Shown: piece by piece, positions 33,072 to 42,256 of the stretch
How positions within the stretch are numbered: the first letter of the stretch is position 1
How the letters are laid out: every line of letters starts with the position of its first letter
DNA from: a virus
Strand: one strand, 5' to 3'
Length of the DNA: 64,000 nt
Virus record (IMG/VR): IMGVR_UViG_3300017717_002521
Coordinates: 27,140-91,139 of that record
Program-made: the position numbers and the translations under genes
The notes under the pieces: model-generated
The model's database searches: none
What the model was told of the DNA's origin: nothing
What the model saw: only the letters and a program-made list of their open reading frames with translations

Positions 33072-33563
33072 ATGCCTATCAGACCAAAAGGAATAATAGT
33101 ACACTCTATGAGTGAGTACTTAATGTGGAAAGGTAAGAAGCTATATGCTAAAGACTTTCTTAAAGAGTTAGGATTGAGTGTACATGGGTTTATTAAACCT
33201 GACGGTACATACGATAAAATGATCTCATCTCCAGGAAAAGCATTTCATGCAGGAAAATCTCTTCATGAAGGTGTATCTGGATTAAATTCTCACTATCTTG
33301 GTATAGAGTTATTAGTACCAGGAGTAAATGACTACGGATCTTTTAGTAAGAAAATCAATCAAAAAGGAACTTACTCTAAAGCTCAGTTTGATACAACAGT
33401 AGAGGTATTTAAGTATTGGATGAAACAGTATAACATACCTGTATCTAAAGTAGTTAGACATTCTGATTGCTCTGGTGATCATGTTAGGGGTAAAGGCAAA
33501 GGTAAAACTGATCCTGGCAGTGCTTTTAACTGGAAAGCTTTTCAACTAGCTTTAGTTGCGTAA
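33072..33563 (+). CDS. endolysin, N-acetylmuramoyl-L-alanine amidase
   Basis: A 163-residue zinc amidase (amidase_2/PGRP-like). GIIVHSMSEY carries the first zinc His, AFHAGKS and YLGIELLVPG the core, and VVRHSDCSGDHV with KTDPGSAFNWKAFQ the second His and the acidic/basic active-site end. No signal peptide, so export needs the holin. It cleaves the bond between MurNAc and the stem peptide. Confidence 0.9.
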   Translation: MPIRPKGIIVHSMSEYLMWKGKKLYAKDFLKELGLSVHGFIKPDGTYDKMISSPGKAFHAGKSLHEGVSGLNSHYLGIELLVPGVNDYGSFSKKINQKGTYSKAQFDTTVEVFKYWMKQYNIPVSKVVRHSDCSGDHVRGKGKGKTDPGSAFNWKAFQLALVA

Positions 33564-33590
33564 TAAATATTAAATTACTATATTAGTTAG

Positions 33591-33944
33591 ATGAAACAAT
33601 TTATCCCATATATAATAATAATAATACTTATATCAGTAATATATTGGGTATTTATAACACCTTCTATTAAGACTGATGTAGGAAAATACGAAGATCTTAT
33701 AGATCAATTAGAAAAGAAAGTAGATTCGTTACATACTAAAAATAACTTTTTAATTGACGAAGCTGACTCCTTACAGACGAGAATAGAAGAATATGACCAA
33801 AAAATAGTAAAATTAAATTCTAGAATATATGTTATTAAAAAGCAGACTCAAAAACAGCTTGATGCTGTTGACCTTTTCGGTGATGATGAGTTGGAACAGT
33901 TTTTCGCAGACCGCTACAGACAGTACGCAGATTCAATTAATTAA
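33591..33944 (+). CDS. i-spanin-like protein (Rz-type)
   Basis: 117 residues: an N-terminal transmembrane helix (IPYIIIIILISVIYWVFI) and a long periplasmic coiled coil (YEDLIDQLEKKVDSLHTKNN and on), the layout of inner-membrane spanins. It follows the endolysin and has a second gene starting inside its 3' end in another frame, like Rz/Rz1. The function is inferred from topology and place. Confidence 0.65.
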   Translation: MKQFIPYIIIIILISVIYWVFITPSIKTDVGKYEDLIDQLEKKVDSLHTKNNFLIDEADSLQTRIEEYDQKIVKLNSRIYVIKKQTQKQLDAVDLFGDDELEQFFADRYRQYADSIN

Positions 33945-34257
33945 ACCTATAGCTAGGTTAGTTATAAAAGATCTAATACAGTTTGATGGTTTATCTAAAG
34001 AGATGCAAACCATGCAGACAATCTTAACTGAGACTAATAACAAACTTCTCACTCAAGGTACGTTAGTTACAAACTTAAAAACTCAGGTAGAAAACTACCA
34101 GAAAATTATTGATAAACAGGAAACTCAATTAGATACATCTGAAGAACTATCAGATCAGTTGCAGAAAGAGCTTAAAAGACAAGCTAGGACTCAAAAACTT
34201 TATAAAGTAGGTTCTATTGTTGGTGCAGCAGCACTAGGTTTATTAATTGTAAAATGA
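33829..34257 (+). CDS. exported coiled-coil protein overlapping the spanin gene
   Basis: 142 residues starting 116 bases inside the Rz-like gene in a different frame. A signal-like N-terminus (KNSLMLLTFSVMMSWNSFSQ), a periplasmic coiled coil (TILTETNNKLLTQGTLVTNL), and a C-terminal hydrophobic segment VGSIVGAAALGLLIV. It lacks a lipobox Cys, so it is not a standard Rz1 o-spanin; it may be a variant partner or a membrane-anchored stalk. Confidence 0.65.
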   Translation: MLLKSRLKNSLMLLTFSVMMSWNSFSQTATDSTQIQLIKPIARLVIKDLIQFDGLSKEMQTMQTILTETNNKLLTQGTLVTNLKTQVENYQKIIDKQETQLDTSEELSDQLQKELKRQARTQKLYKVGSIVGAAALGLLIVK

Positions 34258-35357
34258 TCAATAGAATAAAAAGAAATCTATTTCCGTTTATTATTGCACT
34301 CTCTGCATTATCAGTTAGTGCATCAGCTGCTTTCTATTCAGTAAGCGGGCTATCCAAACTGTTTGCTGGAGCTAGCTTTGAAGTTATAATAATGGCTGGT
34401 TCATTAGAGGTAGCTAAATTAGTTATAGCTTCTCTTCTTTATCAATACTGGGATACTATTAATAAGCTTCTCAGAGCGTATCTCTCTATTGCTGCCGTAG
34501 TATTAGTATTGATTACTAGTATGGGTATATACGGATTTTTAAGTGCAGCATATCAAGATACTTATAGACAGTTAACAGTAAAGAATAATCAAGTAGCATT
34601 TCTAGAACAAAAGACAGATTTTTATGGAAAGGATGTGGCAAGGTATGATGAGGAACTTGAAAGAATCTCTAATAACATTTCTACTCTATCTGGTGCGAAA
34701 GCGACCTCGATTCAAGTACGAGACACGACATCATCTACAGGCTTTAGATCAACAGTTAGTACTGCCGAACTTAGATTATCCCAAAGTCGTATTAATGTTG
34801 AAGAAGAAAATAGAGCATCTATTCAAGCAAAAAGAGAGCAAGTAGCTGATAGCCTTCAGAAATATCAGTTAGCTATATTAGATTTAGAAAACAATACAGA
34901 TGTGGCAGGAGAGTTAGGGCCATTAGAGTATCTATCAGGCTTAACTGGAACTCCAATGGATAAGATAATAAATATTCTTTTATTAGTAATCATATTTGTA
35001 TTTGATCCTTTAGCTATTTCATTAGTAGTCGCTGCAAACTTTGCTTTTGATCAGGCTAATAAGAAAAACTTGTACGGTGAAGTAGTATCTAAAAAAGATA
35101 TTTTCGATGAACTTGATGAAGAAGATTATCCTCCTATATTTACTCCTCCTGTTACAGGCTCAGTTCCTGATGGAAAGGAATTCAACGTTGAGTATGATAT
35201 AGTAGAACCAGAAGAAGACTGGAAGGTTGTAGATAGTGAAATTGATCCCAAACCAGTTAAGATAATTCAAAAAGGTCCATCAAGACATAGAGTCTTATTT
35301 GATGATGGACAGCAAAGAAGAGTAGATAAAGACGACAATATTATAAAATATTTGTAG
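34254..35357 (+). CDS. multi-pass membrane protein with coiled coil
   Basis: 367 residues, not recognised by name. Three transmembrane helices at the N-terminus (FPFIIALSALSVSASAAFYS; FEVIIMAGSLEVAKLVIASL; LSIAAVVLVLITSMGIYGFL), a ~110-residue coiled-coil region, a fourth helix pair (INILLLVIIFVFDPLAISLV) and a ~100-residue polar end with a KOW-like SRHRVLFDDGQQRRVDKD segment. Similar membrane proteins occur in large marine phages. It is coupled to the preceding gene by ATGA. Confidence 0.7.
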   Translation: MINRIKRNLFPFIIALSALSVSASAAFYSVSGLSKLFAGASFEVIIMAGSLEVAKLVIASLLYQYWDTINKLLRAYLSIAAVVLVLITSMGIYGFLSAAYQDTYRQLTVKNNQVAFLEQKTDFYGKDVARYDEELERISNNISTLSGAKATSIQVRDTTSSTGFRSTVSTAELRLSQSRINVEEENRASIQAKREQVADSLQKYQLAILDLENNTDVAGELGPLEYLSGLTGTPMDKIINILLLVIIFVFDPLAISLVVAANFAFDQANKKNLYGEVVSKKDIFDELDEEDYPPIFTPPVTGSVPDGKEFNVEYDIVEPEEDWKVVDSEIDPKPVKIIQKGPSRHRVLFDDGQQRRVDKDDNIIKYL

Positions 35358-35402
35358 GTAATCTCAGATATTTTTCGTATCTTTATTTAAATAAGTTATG
35401 CT

Positions 35403-35738
35403 ATGAGTGCTAAAGAAATACTTAAAAAAGAATACCCTACAATATATAACGCCTACAAAGAGATAGTAGATGAACAGTTAGAACTGTTTGCAAAGAAGCA
35501 TCTTGACTACGGTATGGGTAATGTAGCAGCTGGTACACAATTAGTAAATGAGGAAGAGAAAGAATTTGCTATGACAGGGTTATGGTATAGGTTATCAGAT
35601 AAGATTAATAGGTGGAAAAATATTATACTTACTGGCCGAAAAACTCAAAACGAAACTCTCATTGATACTTTTCAAGATATTACTAATTATGGTATTATTA
35701 GTCAAATAGTATATAAAGATAAATGGAAAGACAATTGA
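35403..35738 (+). CDS. Nmad1/DUF1599-like protein
   Basis: A 111-residue protein with the signature of the nucleotide-modification-associated domain 1 family (DUF1599): KKHLDYGMGN, then LWYRLSDKINRWKNI and ETLIDTFQDITNYGIIS. The family is all-helical and is found near base-modification genes in phages; its biochemical role is not settled. Here it shares a genome with a 7-deazaguanine pathway. A TATCTTT promoter-like box lies 25 bases upstream. Confidence 0.75.
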   Translation: MSAKEILKKEYPTIYNAYKEIVDEQLELFAKKHLDYGMGNVAAGTQLVNEEEKEFAMTGLWYRLSDKINRWKNIILTGRKTQNETLIDTFQDITNYGIISQIVYKDKWKDN

Positions 35739-35757
35739 TGTGGGCAGAAAAATCATC

Positions 35758-35937
35758 ATGTGCAGCCAATGCAATGAGGAGTTTGAAAACGGTTATGATT
35801 ACCGCATGCACTGGGAGAAAAAACACTTTTATCCTTATATAGGACCAGCATCATTTGATTACGAAAGAGCAAAAAAAGACTTAAAAAGAGATTATGCCAA
35901 AGAAGATTTACCCAGAAGGTCAGAAGAAAAAAACTAA
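35758..35937 (+). CDS. C2H2 zinc-finger protein, 59 aa
   Basis: MCSQCNEEFENGYDYRMH begins a C-x2-C-x12-H-x4-H finger (final His in WEKKHF), followed by an acidic/basic helical tail. ATG 35758 starts just before the first Cys; an in-frame GTG at 35740 would add six residues. Single C2H2 fingers are unusual in bacteria and phages and suggest DNA or RNA binding. It overlaps the nuclease gene by 44 bases. Confidence 0.72.
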   Translation: MCSQCNEEFENGYDYRMHWEKKHFYPYIGPASFDYERAKKDLKRDYAKEDLPRRSEEKN

Positions 35938-36829
35938 TCCTTTAGTAAAGAATGTCTGGGAGAGTAAGATCAAACAATCTCCTAAGAATAATAAACATAT
36001 TTCATATAGCTCTATCAGTACATTTAATAAATGTCCTAAGTTATGGGAGATGCAATACTTAAGAGGTCTAGTTCCTTTTAAGCAGAATATCTATACTTGC
36101 TTTGGTACTGCTATGCATGAGACTATGCAAACTTGGTTGGAAGTTATGTATCATGATAAAGTTAAAAATGCTAATGAACTTGATAAGCACAAATTATTAT
36201 ATGTAAATATGATTAAAGCTTATAAGCAAGGTAAAGCTCAAAATGGTCATAAGCATTTTTCTACTCAAGATGAACTTACTAAGTTTTGGATCGAAGGTAA
36301 ACATATTTTAGACTTTTTGGAAAAGAAAAGAGGAGGTTACTTTAGTACTAAGTCTATGCAATTGGCTGGTATAGAGACGCTCTTATACCAAGAGATACGA
36401 CCTGGCGTTATGTTTAAAGGACTTGTTGATTTAGTATTTTATCATCCTAATACTGATAGATGGACTATAATGGACATAAAGACTTCCACTTCAGGTTGGA
36501 GAGATAATCAAAAAAAGAATCCTAACTTAACTGCTCAGGTTATACTGTATAGAGAGTTTTTTGCAAAGCAATTTAATATTGATAAAGATAAAATAGATGT
36601 AGAGTTTTTTATTGTTAAGAGAAGAGTACCAGCTGATGCTGAATTTGCTTCTATGCAAAAAAGAGTTCAGCAGTTTAGCCCATCATCAGGACCTAGAAAA
36701 ACTAAACAAGTTATGGAGTCTATGAACAGTATGATATCTGAGGTTTTAGATGAAGATGGAAACTATTTAGATAAAGATTATAAATGCTCTAATCCTTTTG
36801 GAAAATGTCAATACTGTTCTAGTTTTTAA
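35894..36829 (+). CDS. PD-(D/E)XK nuclease, RecB/Cas4-like
   Basis: 311 residues. HISYSSISTFNKCPKLWEMQ gives the N-terminal helix and first Cys of a Cas4/AddB-like fold; GTAMHETMQTWLE carries the conserved His; GLVDLVFYHPNTDRWTIMD and DIKTS hold the GxxD...(D)xK catalytic residues; QVILYREFF is motif III-like; the C-terminal KCSNPFGKCQYC completes a probable iron-sulfur or zinc cluster of four Cys. It may process DNA ends in recombination or replication. Confidence 0.87.
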   Translation: MPKKIYPEGQKKKTNPLVKNVWESKIKQSPKNNKHISYSSISTFNKCPKLWEMQYLRGLVPFKQNIYTCFGTAMHETMQTWLEVMYHDKVKNANELDKHKLLYVNMIKAYKQGKAQNGHKHFSTQDELTKFWIEGKHILDFLEKKRGGYFSTKSMQLAGIETLLYQEIRPGVMFKGLVDLVFYHPNTDRWTIMDIKTSTSGWRDNQKKNPNLTAQVILYREFFAKQFNIDKDKIDVEFFIVKRRVPADAEFASMQKRVQQFSPSSGPRKTKQVMESMNSMISEVLDEDGNYLDKDYKCSNPFGKCQYCSSF

Positions 36830-36871
36830 ATTAAAGCCTATTTATATATAAATATATAAGTATATATAGTT

Positions 36872-37063
36872 ATGATAGTAAAACATGAAAAGCTTACTTC
36901 GGTTAAAATTACTCAACCTCTTTTCGATAAATTTAAAATGGCAGCTTTAGAAGATAATTTTTCTTTTAAAAAACTTGCTGATCGTGCCATTTTTCTTTAT
37001 CTTACAGATATAGAGTTTAGAAAAAGAATCCATAACCAAAGTAATATTAAGATTAGAAAATGA
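36872..37063 (+). CDS. ribbon-helix-helix-like protein, 63 aa
   Basis: A short strand KLTSVKIT followed by two helices (PLFDKFKMAALEDN; FKKLADRAIFLYLTD) matches a ribbon-helix-helix DNA-binding fold, which acts as a dimer. It stands alone after a TATTTATA-rich gap and overlaps the start of the glycan locus by four bases, so it may regulate that locus. Confidence 0.65.
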   Translation: MIVKHEKLTSVKITQPLFDKFKMAALEDNFSFKKLADRAIFLYLTDIEFRKRIHNQSNIKIRK

Positions 37064-38499
37064 GTAAATTAAAAGGTTATATCAAAAAGGAAAATAGAAA
37101 AAGAATCTTATTCCTTTGCGACGATATTAGAGTTCATTCAGGCATAGCTACTATGGCAAGAGAAATAGTATGCAATTCTGCTCATCACTTCAACTGGTTT
37201 AATTTAGGAGCTGCTATTCAACATCCTGATTTAGGTAAATTAATAGACATATCAGATGATATGAATAAAAGGTTAGATATTACCGATGCAGAGGTTAGAA
37301 TACTACCTAATAATGGTTACGGTGATACTACTATAGTTCGTAGAATATTAAAAGAACAAGATATCGATGCAATATTAATTTTTACTGATCCTCGTTATTG
37401 GGTGTGGTTATTCGAAATAGAAAGAGAAATTAGAAGTAAAGTTCCTATTATTTGGTATAATATATGGGACGATTATCCTGCTCCTTTATACAATAAAGAT
37501 TACTACAGATCAGTAGATACTTTGCTAGCTATATCTAAAGTAACAGAGAACATAAATAAGTTAGTTTTAAATGAATATGCTGATGATAAACTTATTAAGT
37601 ATGTTCCTCATGGTATAGATGAAAAAGTATTTTATCCTATTAATTCTGAAGATAAAAACTTTAAGCAATTTAGAAAAGATACTCTTAAAGGTAACGATTA
37701 CGAATTCGTAGCTTTTTTTAATTCAAGAAATATAAGTAGAAAACATCCTCATGATTTAGTATTAGGATATAGATTATTTTGTGATAAGATTGGGAAAGAA
37801 AAAGCTAAAAACTGTGGTTTAATAATGCACACCTCAGTTGTAGACCAACACGGTACTGATTTAAAAGCTCTTAAAGAGGCTTTGTGTGATCCTTCTTATG
37901 TTAATTTATTATTTTCTAGTTCTAAATTATCTGCTGCTCAACTAAACTGCTTGTATAATATTGCTGACGTAACAGTTCTTCCTTCATCTAACGAAGGATG
38001 GGGGTTATCACTTACTGAGTCAATGTTAGCAGGTACTATGATAGCAGCTAACGTTACAGGGGGTATGCAAGATCAGATGAGATTTAAAAACGATAAAGGA
38101 GAATGGATAGATTTCGATGCAGATTTTCCTTCTAATCATAAAGGTACATATAAAAAATGTGGGGAGTGGGCGATACCTATTTTTCCTTCTAATATAAGTT
38201 TACAAGGTTCTCCTAAGACTCCTTATATTTTTGACGATAGATGTACTCCAGAAGACATAGCAGAAGCTCTTTTTAAAAGCTATAGTATGAAACCATCAGA
38301 TAGAAAACAAAAAGGTTTAAAAGGTAGAGAATGGGCTTTATCTAAAGAAGCTGGTTTTACTTCATCTAAAATGACTCAAGGTATAGTAGATGGAATAAAC
38401 GAAACGATAGATAACTTTAATCCTAGATCTCCTTTTGATCTTATAGAAGCAACTGAAACTAAACCTAGGTACGTAGAGCATAAATTAACAGATTATTAA
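37060..38499 (+). CDS. glycosyltransferase, GT4-like
   Basis: A 479-residue GT-B enzyme opening the glycan locus. The N-terminal domain starts RILFLCDDIRVHSGIATMAR; the C-terminal donor domain has VPHGIDEKVF, LPSSNEGWGLSLTESMLAG, the E-x7-E region of GT4 retaining transferases. A ~60-residue insert (EWIDFDADFPSNHKGTYKKC) enlarges it. The sugar is unknown. Confidence 0.88.
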   Translation: MSKLKGYIKKENRKRILFLCDDIRVHSGIATMAREIVCNSAHHFNWFNLGAAIQHPDLGKLIDISDDMNKRLDITDAEVRILPNNGYGDTTIVRRILKEQDIDAILIFTDPRYWVWLFEIEREIRSKVPIIWYNIWDDYPAPLYNKDYYRSVDTLLAISKVTENINKLVLNEYADDKLIKYVPHGIDEKVFYPINSEDKNFKQFRKDTLKGNDYEFVAFFNSRNISRKHPHDLVLGYRLFCDKIGKEKAKNCGLIMHTSVVDQHGTDLKALKEALCDPSYVNLLFSSSKLSAAQLNCLYNIADVTVLPSSNEGWGLSLTESMLAGTMIAANVTGGMQDQMRFKNDKGEWIDFDADFPSNHKGTYKKCGEWAIPIFPSNISLQGSPKTPYIFDDRCTPEDIAEALFKSYSMKPSDRKQKGLKGREWALSKEAGFTSSKMTQGIVDGINETIDNFNPRSPFDLIEATETKPRYVEHKLTDY

Positions 38500-38500
38500 A

Positions 38501-39298
38501 ATGAATTTAGTTTTTAACGGTTGTAGCTTTGTTAAAGGTAATGCTCTCAGGACGCATCACGATACTGGAGGACATGAAAATCTTTCTTGGGAAGAAAAAG
38601 AGCCATTTAACTTTACTACTTTATTATCTAATAAGTTAAATGGTAAACAAATTAATATTGCATCTGCAGGAGGATCAAATGATAGAATAATAAGATCAAC
38701 GTATGAATGGATTAAGCAAAATCCTAATGAAGTTAAAGATAGTATATTTGTTATAGGTTTAACTGAAATATTAAGAAGCGAAAAGTTTTGTGCTAATACA
38801 AAAACTTATGTAAAATGGAGGTATACTACTTTTGCTAATAATGCTAGAAATTTTAAGAAAGAAGCATTAATGTTATTAGATACTAAATTTTATGAGTTTG
38901 TTAAGAAAAATTATTTAGAAGAAAAGGTATTAGAGTATGCTAAAATGGATCTACTTTTATTCTCTGATTTTGAAAATGAGTATAAAAAACTTAATCAACA
39001 GTTAGATATGCTTCAAGGTTATATAGATAATTTAGGAGGTAAACTATTAGTTTTTGCAGCTATGTTAGAACTTGAAAATACTTACTACAATAGAAATGAA
39101 GACTTTGCTACTGAAGGAGCATCTTTAGATACTTCTAACTTTAATTTTCTTACGTTTCCCGAACAAGGTTCTAATTGTTGGAGATCATATATTAAAAGTT
39201 ATAATGCTAATTATCATGCTTATGATCACCCTGCAATAGATGATCAACCTGTATTAGTTGATATACTATTAAATTATATAAATAAAAATTTTAAATGA
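38501..39298 (+). CDS. SGNH-hydrolase-like protein
   Basis: 265 residues. LVFNGCSFVKGN (block I Ser), ASAGGSNDRIIRS (blocks II/III) and FVIGLTEI precede a long helical part; AYDHPAIDDQP near the end provides the DxxH-like motif. It sits between two GT4 enzymes, so a role in de-acylating or acylating the glycan is plausible. It is the third SGNH gene in the window. Confidence 0.7.
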   Translation: MNLVFNGCSFVKGNALRTHHDTGGHENLSWEEKEPFNFTTLLSNKLNGKQINIASAGGSNDRIIRSTYEWIKQNPNEVKDSIFVIGLTEILRSEKFCANTKTYVKWRYTTFANNARNFKKEALMLLDTKFYEFVKKNYLEEKVLEYAKMDLLLFSDFENEYKKLNQQLDMLQGYIDNLGGKLLVFAAMLELENTYYNRNEDFATEGASLDTSNFNFLTFPEQGSNCWRSYIKSYNANYHAYDHPAIDDQPVLVDILLNYINKNFK

Positions 39299-40584
39299 AT
39301 AAAGATATAATGGTTATTAGCGCTCCTGTAGATACCTACTCAGGGTATGGAGCTAGAGCTAGAGATTTAATCAAAGCTATAATTAATTTAGACAGGTATG
39401 AGATAAAGATACTTTCTCAAAGATGGGGTAATACTAGATTCGGGTACTTAAAAGATCATAATGATACTGAGTTAAGTTCTAGAATAGTAGATAAGTTACA
39501 ATCAAAACCAGATATATGGATACAAATTACTGTTCCTAATGAATTTCAACCTATGGGAAAATATAACATAGGAGTAACTGCTGGTATAGAAACTACTATA
39601 TGTCATGGTAGTTGGTTAGAGGGTTGTAATAGAATGAATCTTGTAATTACTTCTTCACAACACAGCAAAAACGTATTCGAAAAAACTGTATTTGAAAAAA
39701 TAAATAATCAAACTAAACAAAAAGAAGGAGATTTAAAAGTTACTACTCCTGTAGAAGTATTATTAGAAGGAGCTGATTTATCTAAATACTTTGTTACTAA
39801 AGTAAATTCTAATACAGAAATAGTTAAGTCAGTAGATTCTATTAAAGAATCATTTTGTTATCTATCTGTAGGACATTGGATGCAAGGCAATTTCGGGGAG
39901 GATAGAAAAAATATAGGTTATTTAATTAAAGCTTTTACTGAAGTATTTAAAAATAAAATGAAGAAACCTGCTTTAATACTTAAAACTCAAAAAGTAGGAA
40001 GCTCAATAATCGATCAAGAATATTTACTTAGACAGATAAATGCTATTAGAAGAGAGACTAAAGGAACATTACCTAAAATTTATATACTTCACGGAGAAAT
40101 ATCAGACTATGAAATGAATCAATTATATAATCATCCTAAAGTTAAAGCGATGGTTAGCTTTACAAAAGGAGAAGGTTTTGGAAGGCCATTACTTGAATTT
40201 AGTTTAACCGGTAAACCAATAGTAGCATCAGGATGGTCAGGACAAGTTGATTTTTTAGATAAAGATAAAGCTATTCTCATAGGAGGTTCATTAGAAAACG
40301 TTCATGAGTCAGCAAGTATGAAAGATATGATACTTACTGAAGCGAAATGGTTTAAACCTGATGATAATCAAGTAGGGCATGCTTTTAAAGAAACTTATAA
40401 GAATTATAAAAATTATATTCAACCTGCAAAATCTTTAGCTCATAGAAATAAAAAACTATTTAGCTTTGAAGCTATGGAAGAAATTATAAAGAGTTTATTT
40501 GATAAATATATCCCTGAATTTCCAAAGCAAGTGGAACTGAAACTTCCTTCTCTAAAATTACCTAAATTAGTAAAAAATGGATAA
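39295..40584 (+). CDS. glycosyltransferase, GT4-like
   Basis: 429 residues. The start has VDTYSGYGARARDLI (Gly-rich N-terminal loop); the donor domain has LEGADLSKYF, SVGHWMQGNFGEDRKNIGYL and FTKGEGFGRPLLEFSLTGKP with the E-x7-E motif. It overlaps the SGNH gene by four bases and the next by eight. Confidence 0.87.
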   Translation: MNKDIMVISAPVDTYSGYGARARDLIKAIINLDRYEIKILSQRWGNTRFGYLKDHNDTELSSRIVDKLQSKPDIWIQITVPNEFQPMGKYNIGVTAGIETTICHGSWLEGCNRMNLVITSSQHSKNVFEKTVFEKINNQTKQKEGDLKVTTPVEVLLEGADLSKYFVTKVNSNTEIVKSVDSIKESFCYLSVGHWMQGNFGEDRKNIGYLIKAFTEVFKNKMKKPALILKTQKVGSSIIDQEYLLRQINAIRRETKGTLPKIYILHGEISDYEMNQLYNHPKVKAMVSFTKGEGFGRPLLEFSLTGKPIVASGWSGQVDFLDKDKAILIGGSLENVHESASMKDMILTEAKWFKPDDNQVGHAFKETYKNYKNYIQPAKSLAHRNKKLFSFEAMEEIIKSLFDKYIPEFPKQVELKLPSLKLPKLVKNG

Positions 40585-41047
40585 CTTAATACAAAGCCCA
40601 GTCAGTGATAGTAATGCTTGTTATGTTACTGAACTAAACGATGGAATTACTTCTTATTTAGATTTCGGGAGTGGTTTTACTACTACTACTTTAATGATTG
40701 AAAAATCGCAACAAGTAGCTAATGCAATAGAATCATCACCAGAACTTTTTAAAGATATTAGGAAGATTGATAAAGATGGGTTAATATGGTTTCCTGCTAC
40801 TATATCTATTCCTAATTCCGGAATGGTTTTTGCTGATGGTACTTCTAAAGATGACTGGAAATGGTCGGCTGTTAAATCTATTTCTCTTACAGAAGATGAA
40901 ATTCAATCTGGTAAGTTTCCTGCTGGTCAGGCTACTAAAATGGATATGAATAATGCAAAAAGTTTTCCAAGAGAAAAAGGATTTATAGATGCTTTAGAGG
41001 AAATAGGATTCTTTGGTATTGATTTTACTAAACCAACAGTTAAATGA
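40577..41047 (+). CDS. hypothetical protein, 156 aa
   Basis: Not recognised. A soluble alpha/beta protein without signal peptide or cysteine cluster. WFPATISIPNSGMVFADGT and KMDMNNAKSFPREKGF look like conserved patches. Coupled on both sides within the glycan locus, but no enzymatic motif is visible. Confidence 0.7.
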   Translation: MDNLIQSPVSDSNACYVTELNDGITSYLDFGSGFTTTTLMIEKSQQVANAIESSPELFKDIRKIDKDGLIWFPATISIPNSGMVFADGTSKDDWKWSAVKSISLTEDEIQSGKFPAGQATKMDMNNAKSFPREKGFIDALEEIGFFGIDFTKPTVK

Positions 41048-41673
41048 AAATAACCTTCGCTATAACAGTATGTAACGAACAATTTGAGATAATCAGGTTA
41101 GTTGAAATGATTTTAGCTAATAAAAGGACACAAGACGACATAGTGGTGTTGTATGATCAAACTAACGGTAATTCTGAAATACCTACTTGGTTAACAAAAA
41201 AATCTAATCTTCCTGGTTTTCAATTTTGGAGAGGAGCTTTTAAAGGTAACTTTGCTGATTGGAAAAATAAATTAACTGAGTACTGTTCTGGGGATTATAT
41301 ATTTCAGATAGATGCTGATGAATATCCTAATAAAGAATTATTTACTTATCTTCCTATGATATTAGAATCTAATCCTAACAATGAAGTTTATTTAGTTCCT
41401 AGAGTAAATACTGTAGAAGGTCTTACTGAAGGTCATACTAAAAAATGGGGATGGAATGTAAGTAATAAAGGTTGGATAAACTGGCCGGACTATCAATGGC
41501 GTATATGGAAAAATAAACCTGAGATCAAATGGAAAAATAAAGTACATGAAGTACTTACTGGTTTTAAAGCTTACGCTCCATTACCAGCGGAAGAAAAATT
41601 AGCATTGTATCATCCAAAGACGATTGACCGTCAAGAAATACAGAATAAATATTATGAATCTCTCATTAATTAA
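41044..41673 (+). CDS. glycosyltransferase, GT2-like
   Basis: 209 residues. MKITFAITVCNEQFEIIR is the GT2 nucleotide-binding start; YIFQIDADEYPN is the DxD metal motif; KVHEVLTGFKAY and LYHPKTIDRQ lie in the acceptor region. It overlaps the FkbM-type methyltransferase gene by 20 bases. Confidence 0.88.
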   Translation: MKITFAITVCNEQFEIIRLVEMILANKRTQDDIVVLYDQTNGNSEIPTWLTKKSNLPGFQFWRGAFKGNFADWKNKLTEYCSGDYIFQIDADEYPNKELFTYLPMILESNPNNEVYLVPRVNTVEGLTEGHTKKWGWNVSNKGWINWPDYQWRIWKNKPEIKWKNKVHEVLTGFKAYAPLPAEEKLALYHPKTIDRQEIQNKYYESLIN

Positions 41674-42256
41674 TAACTATTTTGATCCTAAAACAGTATT
41701 AGATATAGGAGCGAATGTAGGGCAGTTTCATTCTAATGCTAAAAGCATTTGGCCAGAAAGCTATATTTTTTCTATAGAAGCTTCAGATGCTTGTGAACCA
41801 TATTTAAATGAAATTACTAATGACTATCTTATTTGCCTATTGACTAAAGATGATACTAAGTATGAATTTTTTAGTCGCAAAAATGATCCAACCTGTACTG
41901 GTAATTCAATATATAGAGAACTAACTGAATTTTACTCTGACGATCAATTAGATGTAATTAAAAAGGACGGTATTAAACTTGACGATTTATTTACTAAAGA
42001 TTCGATGTTTGATCTAATAAAAATTGACACCCAGGGATCAGAGCTAGATATTTTAGAAGGAGGAAAAGAATTATGCAAAAAAGCAAAAGGTATTCTGTTA
42101 GAAGTTTCGTTTAATGAATATAATTTAAATGCTCCTTTGGTAGATCAAGTACTTAAATATATGGATAATTTTAAGTTTAAACCTGCTATAGTTTTGGACA
42201 TTCAGACTAATCATGGTTCACACCAAGAAGATATTTTATTTTTAAATGAAAGATAA
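41654..42256 (+). CDS. FkbM-family methyltransferase
   Basis: 200 residues starting at ATG 41654 (a TTG 30 bases earlier is less likely). VLDIGANVGQFHSNAKSIWP is the SAM-binding motif I; FSIEASDACEPYL is the motif II acid; LIKIDTQGSELDILEGG and ILLEVSFNEY are FkbM family markers. It probably O-methylates a sugar in the glycan made by the surrounding transferases, a common way to cap or mask glycans. Confidence 0.92.
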   Translation: MNLSLINNYFDPKTVLDIGANVGQFHSNAKSIWPESYIFSIEASDACEPYLNEITNDYLICLLTKDDTKYEFFSRKNDPTCTGNSIYRELTEFYSDDQLDVIKKDGIKLDDLFTKDSMFDLIKIDTQGSELDILEGGKELCKKAKGILLEVSFNEYNLNAPLVDQVLKYMDNFKFKPAIVLDIQTNHGSHQEDILFLNER

